Positions 50,292 through 58,184 of a stretch of DNA of 64,000 bases are shown piece after piece; the stretch's first letter is position 1, and each line of letters begins with the position of its first letter. The notes beneath the pieces were generated by a model, which worked only from the letters and a program-made list of their open reading frames with translations, had not been told where the DNA came from and did no database searches. The position numbers were made by a program, and so were the translations under genes. Source of the stretch: VRUG01 sp965372745. Lineage in GTDB: Bacteria > Planctomycetota > Phycisphaerae > Sedimentisphaerales > Anaerobacaceae. The stretch covers positions 62,001 to 126,000 of the forward strand of contig CBDVDM010000001.1 in NCBI GenBank assembly GCA_965372745.1, given 5' to 3'.

Positions 50292-51038
50292 CTATGAATT
50301 TATTTTTGATTCCGTTTCTTCCAGGATTTTAAGATAGGCCTTTACAGCATTAGACAGACCCATATCAATTGCATCAGCAATCAGGGCGTGACCGATTGAG
50401 ACCTCCAGAACACCGGGTACTGCCGAGCAGAATTTTCCGAGGTTGTCGAGGTTGAGGTCGTGACCTGCGTTTATATCAAGGCCGGCATCGAGAGCTGACT
50501 GTGCAGTATCGATGTATTCCTGTAAGGTCTGCTCGAAATTTTGATTTTTCTTAAATGCGACGGCATAGGGTTCGGTGTAAAGCTCGATTCGGTCGGCGCC
50601 GATTTGCCCTGCGAGCTTTATATTTTGCGGGAGCGGGTCCATGAAAAGGCTTACGCGAATGCCGTTGTCTTTTAATTGTTTTATGACGGGCATCAGTTTT
50701 TGGCTATTGGCGTTCAGGTCCCAGCCGTGATCGGATGTGTTTGCGCCGGGAGCATCCGGGACAAGTGTTGCCTGCGTTGGTTTTACCTGTGTGACAATCT
50801 CCATATATTTTCCGGTGAAGGGATTCCCCTCGATGTTAAATTCAACTGTTACCATATCCGCCAGTTCGTAAACGTCGCTGTATCTTATGTGGCGCTCATC
50901 GGGTCGGGGATGAACGGTAACACCGTATGCGCCGGCATCGATTACGGTACGGGCTGCGCCTATGACATCGGGGATACCGATATCACGCTGATTACGCAGC
51001 AATGCAATCTTGTTTATGTTGACGCTTAGTTTAGTCAT
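50292..51038 (-). CDS. pdxJ: Pyridoxine 5'-phosphate synthase
   Basis: 248 residues from the ATG at 51038 (MTKLSVNINKIALLRNQR), with GAGGA 7 bases ahead; longer frames to 51176 add unrelated residues. PdxJ condenses 3-amino-2-oxopropyl phosphate and deoxyxylulose 5-phosphate to pyridoxine 5'-phosphate. Diagnostic sequences: GITVHPRPDERHIRY-like VTVHPRPDERHI, EFNIEGNPF, VSLFMDPLP and INAGHDLNLDNL. Cotranscribed with dapA by spacing (9 bp). Confidence 0.97.
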   Translation of the reverse strand: MTKLSVNINKIALLRNQRDIGIPDVIGAARTVIDAGAYGVTVHPRPDERHIRYSDVYELADMVTVEFNIEGNPFTGKYMEIVTQVKPTQATLVPDAPGANTSDHGWDLNANSQKLMPVIKQLKDNGIRVSLFMDPLPQNIKLAGQIGADRIELYTEPYAVAFKKNQNFEQTLQEYIDTAQSALDAGLDINAGHDLNLDNLGKFCSAVPGVLEVSIGHALIADAIDMGLSNAVKAYLKILEETESKINS

Positions 51039-51217
51039 AATCCGGTCCTCGTGAACAGGAGCAATTATATAGCCGGCTGGGTTTCTATCAAGCAAATTTA
51101 AAAGAGGCAGATATTGATGATTTGCAGGCGAGTAGTTTTTGGTTGAATATCGAGGCGCCGAGCGTATAATTTCCATCTTACAGGGATGTTTTAAGTGTAA
51201 CGTTATAATACTTTCAT

Positions 51218-51236
51218 GGAAGGATTATAAAAAATA
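51218..51236 (+). promoter_or_regulatory. Shine-Dalgarno and AUA start of the acyltransferase gene
   Basis: GGAAGGA, nine bases, then ATA in frame with the conserved N-terminus. An upstream in-frame ATG (51216) is followed after three sense codons by TAA, so it cannot serve as the start of this protein. Confidence 0.5.
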
Positions 51237-52331
51237 GACAATCAGCTTCGAACATCAGTATTACATGCTGCACCGTCCAGACTCTATTATTTTGATGTGT
51301 TACGGACATTTGCAGCATTTTCGATTGTGACAGCCCATGTTGCTTCGTGGATGACGCTGACTTTTCCGCCTCTCGTAACAATTGACTGGTGGGTAGGTAA
51401 TGTTATAAACTCTGCCAGTCGTTTTTGTCTTCCGATTTTCATAATGATAAGCGGTGCAGCTTTACTTAACCCTGCGAAACAGGAAAGCATGGGAGTTTTT
51501 TTCAAAAAGCGCACGAGACGGATTCTGATTCCTACGATTTTCTGGTCGATTTTTTATCTTATCTTAAAGGCAACTTTATTCTATGAGCAGGTGACATTAA
51601 AAGCTCTCGCAACTGATATTTTAGATGCAAATATGTACTATCATATGTGGTATTTGTATGTGGCGGTCGGGCTTTATCTATTAACGCCTTATCTTCGCGG
51701 GTATGTCAGAAACACAGCCAGAGAAAAGAGAATCGGCATTGCGGTTTTTATGCTGATAGTGGGAATAATTTTGTGCCTGATAAATCATGTATACCGCTCA
51801 GACAGGCACCTGATTTTTGTTGAGACGATACCTTATCTGGGTTATTACCTGGCAGGTTATGAGCTTAGCCTGCTCGACAGGAAGAAGATAAACCTTAAGT
51901 ATACTGTCATTGCTATCGTATTAAGCATTCTTGTTATTGCCTTCGGAGCAGCTTTTTATATCAGGCTCTGGGGCACCGTTCGTGACAATATCTTCTATCA
52001 TCAGTTGAATCTGCCGGCAGTTGTTTTGTCGATATCAGCTTTTTTATTAGTATATCGAATCTGCGGGACTGCGGCACCGGCTAAAGGCAGGGTGATGAAC
52101 TTAACCGGAAAAGTTTTGCCAACGACGATGGGGATATATATTTTGCATCCGCTGATTCTTGAAATCATTCACGGGATAGCTGTTCATTTCGGTGCTGACA
52201 ATGACCCGGGGACCGACGGCGTAACCGCATTGATAGGTATACCGCTGGTAAGTTTGGTAACTATCTTTCTGTGCTATAAAATTTCCAGCGCCCTTATGAA
52301 AATCCCCTACCTGCGACGGATAATAGCCTGA
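51234..52331 (+). CDS. Acyltransferase 3 family membrane protein, probable AUA start
   Basis: About ten membrane helices. The family opens with (R)LYYFDVLRTFAAFSIVTAHV; its first nine conserved residues lie upstream of any in-frame ATG/GTG/TTG except GTG 51297, which would cut into the motif. In the same frame an ATA at 51234 lies 9 bases after GGAAGGA (51218-51224), giving 365 residues with the full motif. The stop just before it (TAA 51228-51230) prevents a longer start. The family O-acylates sugars of LPS or exopolysaccharide; the conserved His is in VTAHV. If AUA is not used, the start is GTG 51297 (344 residues). Confidence 0.75.
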   Translation: MDNQLRTSVLHAAPSRLYYFDVLRTFAAFSIVTAHVASWMTLTFPPLVTIDWWVGNVINSASRFCLPIFIMISGAALLNPAKQESMGVFFKKRTRRILIPTIFWSIFYLILKATLFYEQVTLKALATDILDANMYYHMWYLYVAVGLYLLTPYLRGYVRNTAREKRIGIAVFMLIVGIILCLINHVYRSDRHLIFVETIPYLGYYLAGYELSLLDRKKINLKYTVIAIVLSILVIAFGAAFYIRLWGTVRDNIFYHQLNLPAVVLSISAFLLVYRICGTAAPAKGRVMNLTGKVLPTTMGIYILHPLILEIIHGIAVHFGADNDPGTDGVTALIGIPLVSLVTIFLCYKISSALMKIPYLRRIIA

Positions 52332-53074
52332 TAAAGACAAAAATATCTTGCCACAGAGGGCACAGAGTTCACAGAGAATATTAACAGAAGACAGAAGACG
52401 GAATTAAGAAAAACTAACAACTAATTTTAACCGCGAATACACGCAAATGTACGCTAACAATTATTCTTATCAATTCGCGTTCATTGGCGTGTATTCGCGG
52501 TTAAATATTTTTTAGACACTGATTTCGCTGATTACACAGATTTTTTTACCGCAGAGGGCGCAGAGTTTTTTGAGAGTTGTTGGCGGAGGCTACGATGAGG
52601 AAATGTATAGTAAAGTATGCTGCAGACATATGCATAGAACAGCGTTCAAACCATAGGCAGCGAAGAGAAGTCAAAAGTTAAAGTGTAAAAGGCAAAACCA
52701 CAGTGTAAAATTTAAAGTTATTAACCGCGAATACACGCAAATGGACACGGATTTGAAAAAATAGTAAATAGTCAATCGTAAATAGTAAATTATTCAGCCA
52801 CAGAGGGCACAGAGTTCACAGAGAATATTAACAGAAGTCAGAAATCAGAAGTCAGTAGACAGAATCAAAAGTCGAAAAAGAAAATCTTTAAACACTGATT
52901 TTACTGATATCATTGATTTGTCTGGCCACAAAAAAGCTCAAAAGACACAAAGAAATTAACCGTGGATTGTACGGATTAACACCGAAAGACAGACTGTTTA
53001 TTTTTTTATAACAAGTTCCCGTTGGTTGTTCAATGCTTCTCCAATCTCTTGCGTTTCTCCTATGTGAATTAAAT
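52332..53074. repeat. Gene-free cluster of dispersed filler repeats
   Basis: 743 bp without a gene. Recurrent phrases: GCCACAGAGGGCACAGAGTT (52350 and 52798 copies), TAACCGCGAATACACGCAAA (52429 and 52724), ACACTGATTT...GCTGATTACACAG (52516) and AACACTGATTTTACTGATAT (52891). TTTAACCGCGAATACACGC (52426-52444) and GCGTGTATTCGCGGTTAAA (52487-52505) make a perfect 19-bp inverted repeat with 42 bp between. Near the end, 53005-53063 is copy C of the repeat at 31561. Confidence 0.65.
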
Positions 53075-53953
53075 TCATTTGTCTTTTTGAGGTTCGGTTT
53101 GAGGAGTAGTAGTTTTACCATCTTGCCGCTTTTTAATGATAAGTGCATGTACAATCATTTGTAAATCTTTAATTTTCGATTCTACCTGTACTCTTTGTTC
53201 AGTGTCAGCTATCGTTTCTAGTCGAGCTTTAATTTCCTCAAGTTTATCATCATAATATTCCAGATTACCGAGATTAAGTGAATTGGTTACGTGCTTATTT
53301 TCTAATATATCTTTGATATGAGATGTTTTGATGCATTCACTAGTACACTGACCATCTATGGAATGCTGAATTGCTATGAAATATGTTCTTATCACTGTGT
53401 CCCACTCTTTCAGAGTTAAGAAGAATCCACCCAGCGCCGTGAAAACCCAAGAGAGGTTGCTACCGACCGCTTTTGTTTGTTTGTCTTCACGGTCATCGAT
53501 TTGGTTTATTAACTTATTCTCGAGTTTTTGTATTTGTTCTTCTGTGGATTTCTCGAGTGTAGCATCAGCCTGAGACAATCTCTCCTCGAATTTTTTTGCT
53601 TGCGTGGCCAGTTTTTTCTCAAAACTTCTTTTTCGATACAACTCTAGGATTATTGGAATTAAGATGCCGATAATTGCGAGACCAGTCGCCATAACAATAC
53701 CCATTGTCCAAAGAAGATGAGTCATCCGATTATTGTAGAAGGTTTCACTTCGGTCCAGGATTTCGTTTCCGTACTCATTGAGTTGCTTGGCGGCGAATAC
53801 GATAGGTGACTGTGCGGGTTTTGCGGTTGACTTGACAACGGTTTGTGGCTGCTGGGCAGCTGACGGCACTTTTGTCTGGGATATTTGGGTTGATGTGGAT
53901 TGTGCGGCCAATGGTGTTGCCAACATTGCTAAGATTAGTATGAAAGCCTTCAT
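53075..53953 (-). CDS. Exported, membrane-anchored coiled-coil protein of unknown function
   Basis: 292 residues. A signal peptide (MKAFILILAMLATPLAAQS), a Ser/Thr/Pro/Gln-rich spacer (about 20-60), then a membrane segment LLWTMGIVMATGLAIIGILI (about 84-105) and a long charged coiled coil (about 110-165, LATQAKKFEERLSQADATLE). The C-terminal half has a hydrophobic patch LSWVFTALGGFFLTL and a helical region, ending TTPQTEPQKDK. No enzyme motif. It is probably a membrane-anchored structural or sensing component. The adjacent genes offer no functional hint; the gap downstream is repeat-rich. Confidence 0.6.
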   Translation of the reverse strand: MKAFILILAMLATPLAAQSTSTQISQTKVPSAAQQPQTVVKSTAKPAQSPIVFAAKQLNEYGNEILDRSETFYNNRMTHLLWTMGIVMATGLAIIGILIPIILELYRKRSFEKKLATQAKKFEERLSQADATLEKSTEEQIQKLENKLINQIDDREDKQTKAVGSNLSWVFTALGGFFLTLKEWDTVIRTYFIAIQHSIDGQCTSECIKTSHIKDILENKHVTNSLNLGNLEYYDDKLEEIKARLETIADTEQRVQVESKIKDLQMIVHALIIKKRQDGKTTTPQTEPQKDK

Positions 53954-54080
53954 GGTATTCCCTCGTATTAGTATTGTATCTAAACAAAGCTTTCGATTTT
54001 TGCTCCGCGGATATTGGTATATATTGTATCTGTTAATCTATTTCTTGCCAATTCTTATTTTCTGATTTAGTATACCTGCA

Positions 54081-54827
54081 ATGAAATTAAAAGCAATGAC
54101 AGCTATAATAACAGGGACAAGCGGGCTTGTCGGCGGTGAGATTGCTATGGCATTGGCCAAAGCAGGATGTAACTGTATCTGTCAATACAATCATAACAAA
54201 GAAAAATGCGAACAGCTTGTCGAACAAATCGAAAAGATGGCAGTGGAGGCCTTAGCTGTTCAGGCTGACCTTGCAAAATCCGAAGCGATGGAGAGTTTTT
54301 TTGAAAGTGCATCTGCGATAGGTCTGCCGCAAATATTAGTCAACAGTGCGGCGGTTTTTTCAAAAACATCTTTATCTGACGTAACATTTGAGAAGGCACA
54401 GGACGTTTTGAATCTGAATCTGGTAGCGCCGATGGTTTTAAGCCAGCTATTTGCAAAAAAAATTAAAGAAACATTTGGTGACACCAAAGAGGTTGTCGGC
54501 AAGATAATAAACATCTCTGACATAGGGGGGATAAAACCCTGGGCGAATTATGGTTTGTATTGTTCGTCGAAGGCTGGCCTTATCGGTTTGACGAAATCGT
54601 TAGCTAAAGAGCTGGCACCGAAAATACTTGTTAATTCGATAGCACCGGGGCTTGTGGTTGACTGGCAGGACAAGGTTGACGAGAGTCAAAAGGCAAGGCA
54701 GTTGTCATTTATCCCGATGGGGAGGATTGGAACCGCAAAAGAGTTAACTTCTGCATTGATTTTTCTGCTTGAGAATGATTATATTACAGGCCAGATATTG
54801 AACGTCGACGGAGGGCGTTGCATATAG
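54081..54827 (+). CDS. Short-chain dehydrogenase/reductase (FabG-like)
   Basis: 248 residues. Rossmann fold with the cofactor loop AIITGTSGLVGGEIAMALAK, the NAG-like NSAAVFSK segment, the catalytic Ser region IINISDIGGIKPW and Y-x3-K in YGLYCSSKAG. The C-terminus has ILNVDGGRCI. It is 100% in keeping with NAD(P)-dependent reductases of the FabG/pteridine reductase group; the substrate cannot be named. pgsA starts 27 bp downstream on the same strand. Confidence 0.88.
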   Translation: MKLKAMTAIITGTSGLVGGEIAMALAKAGCNCICQYNHNKEKCEQLVEQIEKMAVEALAVQADLAKSEAMESFFESASAIGLPQILVNSAAVFSKTSLSDVTFEKAQDVLNLNLVAPMVLSQLFAKKIKETFGDTKEVVGKIINISDIGGIKPWANYGLYCSSKAGLIGLTKSLAKELAPKILVNSIAPGLVVDWQDKVDESQKARQLSFIPMGRIGTAKELTSALIFLLENDYITGQILNVDGGRCI

Positions 54828-54854
54828 AGGCAGAAAAACTGAAAGGAAGTCTAA

Positions 54855-55481
54855 ATGAAGATGAACTGGGCAAATCGTATTACTATCCTGAGGATTCTGC
54901 TTATAATTCCGTTTGTCAGCTGTATGTTAAAAATTAATGACCCTGCATTAAGCGGCGTGACACAGGATGTGATGCGATATATAGCAACTTTTATTTTGCT
55001 TGTCATGGCCGGCAGTGACATATTGGATGGATATCTGGCTCGCAGGAACAGCGAGGTTACCAGGCTCGGTTCGTTTTTGGACCCGTTGGCCGACAAGCTT
55101 TTGATGACCTGCGCATGTCTGCTGCTGGCGTCGCAAAAGGCACATGTCGGTGATTTCAGGCTGCCGCAGACGGTAGTGGTTTTGATAATCGGTAAGGACC
55201 TGTTTTTGCTGATAGGTTTTTTCATTGTCTATCTGATTACTTTTCAGGTTCGGATTATCCCGGCTCCGATAGGTAAGTTCGCTACGGTGTTGCAGTTGTC
55301 AATGGTGACGGCGATACTGCTGGCCCCGGAGATTTCAAGCGTAGTACCGAACTGGATTTGGTTTTTAAGAATATTATGGTGGTCTGCGGCGGCAACAGCA
55401 ATTTTGGGAACTCTTATTTACATTCGCACAGGAAGTCGCTATATTGAACAGCACGAAGAAAAACTTGCTCAACAGAAGTGA
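54855..55481 (+). CDS. pgsA: CDP-diacylglycerol--glycerol-3-phosphate 3-phosphatidyltransferase
   Basis: 208 residues, about five membrane helices. The CDP-alcohol phosphotransferase signature D-G-x2-A-R-x8-G-x3-D-x3-D is intact (DGYLARRN ... GSFLDPLAD). It makes phosphatidylglycerol phosphate, the precursor of phosphatidylglycerol and cardiolipin, in the inner membrane. AAAGGAAG precedes the ATG. Other CDP-alcohol transferases (for example phosphatidylserine synthase) share the motif; length and N-terminus (NWANRITILRILLIIPF) favour PgsA. Confidence 0.9.
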   Translation: MKMNWANRITILRILLIIPFVSCMLKINDPALSGVTQDVMRYIATFILLVMAGSDILDGYLARRNSEVTRLGSFLDPLADKLLMTCACLLLASQKAHVGDFRLPQTVVVLIIGKDLFLLIGFFIVYLITFQVRIIPAPIGKFATVLQLSMVTAILLAPEISSVVPNWIWFLRILWWSAAATAILGTLIYIRTGSRYIEQHEEKLAQQK

Positions 55482-55485
55482 AATT

Positions 55486-55514
55486 ATACCCTTTAGGGTA
55501 ATAAATTGCGCGTT
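55486..55514. repeat. Dispersed repeat R, copy 3 (partial, reversed)
   Basis: TATACCCTTTAGGGTAATAA then ATTGCGCG resembles, in reverse orientation, the end of repeat R at 38820-38850 (TATACCCTTCAGGGTA then GAAAATTCCCGCG). The TACCCT/AGGGTA hairpin is retained. Lies in the gap between pgsA and ribBA. Confidence 0.45.
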
Positions 55515-55597
55515 TAGTTTTTATAAGTAACAAGCAACTTATCTATTGATAAGGCGCAGTGATTAACTGTAATTGGTATTAGTGTTTGGTTTTGGAT

Positions 55598-56839
55598 ATG
55601 ACTGTTCAATTTAGTGGAATACCGGAAATCCTGCAGGACCTTCGTGAAGGCAGGATGATAGTTCTTGTTGACGACGAGGACCGCGAGAATGAGGGGGACC
55701 TGGTTTGCGCTGCCGAAAAGGTAACACCGGGAATTATCAACTTTATGGCTATGCACGGCAGGGGTTTGATTTGTCTGCCGCTAACCGCTGAGAAATGCGA
55801 CGAGCTTGGCCTTTATCCTCAAACGACAGAAAACACAGCCAGTCTGGGTACAGCTTTTACCGTAAGTATCGATGCTGCTGATGGGATAACTACCGGTATA
55901 AGTGCAGCTGACAGGTCACGAACGATTCAGGTTGCAATAGCAGATGACACACGTGCCAATAACCTTGCCCGGCCCGGACATATCTTCCCGTTACGCGCTC
56001 GCGACGGCGGGGTGCTGGTTCGTGCAGGTCAGACCGAAGGTTCTGTTGATTTGACCAGATTGGCGGATTTGAAACCGGCAGGTGTTATTTGTGAGATAAT
56101 GAATGAAGACGGCTCGATGGCGAGAGTGCCGCAGCTTTTGGATTTCTGTGAAAAGCATGAGTTGAAAATTACTTCAATAGCAAAGTTGGTTGAATACCGC
56201 CTGCAGCGTGAAAGCCAGATAAAACGGGTCGAAACGGTGCATTTGCCAACTGATTACGGCGATTTTAAACTGATTGGATACGACAGCATCAGCTCGGCTG
56301 AGCCTCATCTGGCACTTTGCAAAGGAGGTGTCGGCGACCTTGATGAAAATGGTAATGTAATCGAGCACGATGAGCCGGTGTTGGTGAGGGTGCATTCGGA
56401 ATGTATGACTGGTGATTTGTTTCATTCGCAGCGGTGCGAGTGCGGCAGTCAGTTAATATCTGCAATGAAGATGATTGAGAAGCAGGGCAAGGGAGCGGTC
56501 ATCTATCTTCGACAGGAAGGCAGGGGGATAGGCATGGTCAACAAACTTAAGGCTTACAAATTGCAGGAACAGGGCCTTGATACGGTCGATGCCAATATTA
56601 AGCTGGGTTTTATGGCTGACAAAAGAGATTATGGTATCGGTGCACAAATATGCCGTGACCTTGGCCTGAAGAATATCCGAATATTAACCAACAGCCCCAA
56701 AAAGATAAGCAGGCTTGAAGTTTACGGGATGAAAGTTGTTGAGCAGATACCATTAAGGGTAAAAGCAGGCAAACACAATGTCGATTATCTAAAAACCAAG
56801 AAACTGCGTCTGGGTCATTTGCTCGACGAAGACACGTAA
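55598..56839 (+). CDS. ribBA: Bifunctional 3,4-dihydroxy-2-butanone-4-phosphate synthase / GTP cyclohydrolase II
   Basis: 413 residues from ATG 55598 (an in-frame TTG at 55586 is less likely). The RibB half (about 1-200) has GRMIVLVDDEDRENEGDL and GHIFPLRARDGGVLVRAGQT. The RibA half carries the zinc ligands in SECMTGDLFHSQRCECG and the catalytic-type RQEGRGIGMVNKLKAY. Together they supply both substrates for riboflavin synthesis. No FMN riboswitch was recognised upstream, only a short hairpin of repeat R. Other rib genes are not in the window. Confidence 0.97.
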   Translation: MTVQFSGIPEILQDLREGRMIVLVDDEDRENEGDLVCAAEKVTPGIINFMAMHGRGLICLPLTAEKCDELGLYPQTTENTASLGTAFTVSIDAADGITTGISAADRSRTIQVAIADDTRANNLARPGHIFPLRARDGGVLVRAGQTEGSVDLTRLADLKPAGVICEIMNEDGSMARVPQLLDFCEKHELKITSIAKLVEYRLQRESQIKRVETVHLPTDYGDFKLIGYDSISSAEPHLALCKGGVGDLDENGNVIEHDEPVLVRVHSECMTGDLFHSQRCECGSQLISAMKMIEKQGKGAVIYLRQEGRGIGMVNKLKAYKLQEQGLDTVDANIKLGFMADKRDYGIGAQICRDLGLKNIRILTNSPKKISRLEVYGMKVVEQIPLRVKAGKHNVDYLKTKKLRLGHLLDEDT

Positions 56840-56865
56840 AGAAGTATTAAAGATTAAAGAGCAAA

Positions 56866-57369
56866 ATGCAAAAATTAAATTTCTTAATATCAGCTCTATC
56901 AATTTTGTTTTTATTATTTGCTGGTTGTGAGCCGGAATCCGGAGCGGTTTCACATACAGGTAATGTTGGCCGGATGGTCTATAAAACAATGTATCCCGGT
57001 TACGAACCGGTCGAAGCGGGCATTTTGCCTCTGACAGATTTTGTTGAAGATGACCAAACCTCAAAAATAAATGTATTTGTCAGTATAGAGGACAGTTTTG
57101 GTTCAGCTGTAAAGGTACCAGCGGTGTTTCGTTTCGAGTTATACAATAGATTGTTGCGTTCGGCAGAACCTAAAGGAAGCAGAATTACTATCTGGCCTGA
57201 TATCAATTTGACCGATGCCAAAAAGAACAATGGGTATTGGCGTGATTTTCTACGGGTTTATGAGTTCGACCTGGATTTTCAGCCGGCAGATGACCGGCAT
57301 TACATCCTTCAGGTTACCTGTTTTTGCGCAGGGGGCAGACGCCTGACCGCAGAATATATACTTCGATAA
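56866..57369 (+). CDS. Putative lipoprotein
   Basis: 167 residues. The N-terminus NFLISALSILFLLFAGCEPE has a lipobox (LFAGC), so Cys is probably lipidated. The mature part is beta-rich with KINVFVSIEDSFGSAVKVPA and FELYNRLLRSAEPKGSRI, resembling a C2/transthyretin-like sandwich, but no family is certain. It lies 26 bp after ribBA and about 215 bp before the sigma-factor gene, which has its own promoter. Confidence 0.7.
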   Translation: MQKLNFLISALSILFLLFAGCEPESGAVSHTGNVGRMVYKTMYPGYEPVEAGILPLTDFVEDDQTSKINVFVSIEDSFGSAVKVPAVFRFELYNRLLRSAEPKGSRITIWPDINLTDAKKNNGYWRDFLRVYEFDLDFQPADDRHYILQVTCFCAGGRRLTAEYILR

Positions 57370-57477
57370 GGCCTGAAAAAGGTTTTTTATCGGACATTAT
57401 TTTTTGAGTTTCAATTTCAAATTGTTTTTGTCGTAGTTAAGAAGCGGCAGAGTTAGGTCTCTGGAGCCTAAATTGTA

Positions 57478-57507
57478 TTGACAGAAAGGGTTATTTTGGG
57501 ATTATAT
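57478..57507 (+). promoter_or_regulatory. Sigma-70-type promoter of the sigma/anti-sigma operon
   Basis: TTGACA (57478-57483) and TTATAT (57502-57507) are 18 bp apart; the GTG start of the sigma gene is about 80 bp downstream. The -35 matches the consensus perfectly. Confidence 0.6.
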
Positions 57508-57584
57508 CCTTCTGTGGAACATGCTTTTTTTTTGTTTGCTTGGAACTTTTAAGGGTTGGGCGAGTCTAATACAGGAGAGAATCA

Positions 57585-58184
57585 GTGACAGAAGCGGTAA
57601 ACATTAACATTGACGACAGGGCTCTTACTCAGCGTTGTCAACGCGGCGATTCCGAGGCGATGGAAAGGATTATCGTCAAGTATCAGAACCGCATTTACAA
57701 CGTGATATTGAAGATATGCGGAAATGTCGATGATGCCGCGGAACTTTCGCAGGATACGTTTGTCAAAGCAATAGAGAACATACATAGCTTCGAGGGCAGA
57801 AGCAGCTTTTATACATGGCTGTTCAGGATAGCTGTTAATCTGACCTTGAATTTCTGTAAGCGAAATGTAAAGCTCGGCATAAGATCGCTGGAAGCTGATG
57901 AATGTAGTGAGCATGCGCGGGCGAGTCTGAAAGAGGTACTGATAAATAATGATTCGCCGAATCCGGCGAGAGTGGCTGAGAACAGAGAGCTTTGTGATTT
58001 GATTGTAAAGGCAATAATGAATTTGGATGATGACCAAAGAGCCGTTGTGGTACTAAGAGATATTGAGGGAATGAATTATTCCCAGATTGCAGGGGTTCTT
58101 GAGATAGAGTTGGGAACAGTTAAAAGCCGATTGAGCAGGGCCCGCAACAATCTAAGAGAAATTTTGGAGGTGGTATTAAAATGA
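57585..58184 (+). CDS. ECF-type RNA polymerase sigma factor
   Basis: 199 residues from GTG 57585 (GGAGAG ahead). Region 2 shows IIVKYQNRIYNVILKICGNV and AELSQDTFVKAIENIHSF; region 4 shows NLDDDQRAVVVLRDIEGMNY with the HTH GVLEIELGTVKSRLSRAR. It is a group IV (ECF) sigma factor lacking regions 1 and 3. The downstream gene overlaps by 4 bp (ATGA) and encodes a membrane-anchored candidate anti-sigma factor. Its regulon and signal are unknown. Confidence 0.93.
   Translation: MTEAVNINIDDRALTQRCQRGDSEAMERIIVKYQNRIYNVILKICGNVDDAAELSQDTFVKAIENIHSFEGRSSFYTWLFRIAVNLTLNFCKRNVKLGIRSLEADECSEHARASLKEVLINNDSPNPARVAENRELCDLIVKAIMNLDDDQRAVVVLRDIEGMNYSQIAGVLEIELGTVKSRLSRARNNLREILEVVLK

Noticed and set aside
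55482..55597. Possible FMN riboswitch upstream of ribBA
   Set aside because: The gap is short and lacks the conserved AGGGGUGAA-type and other FMN-motif sequences; only a small repeat-R hairpin is present.
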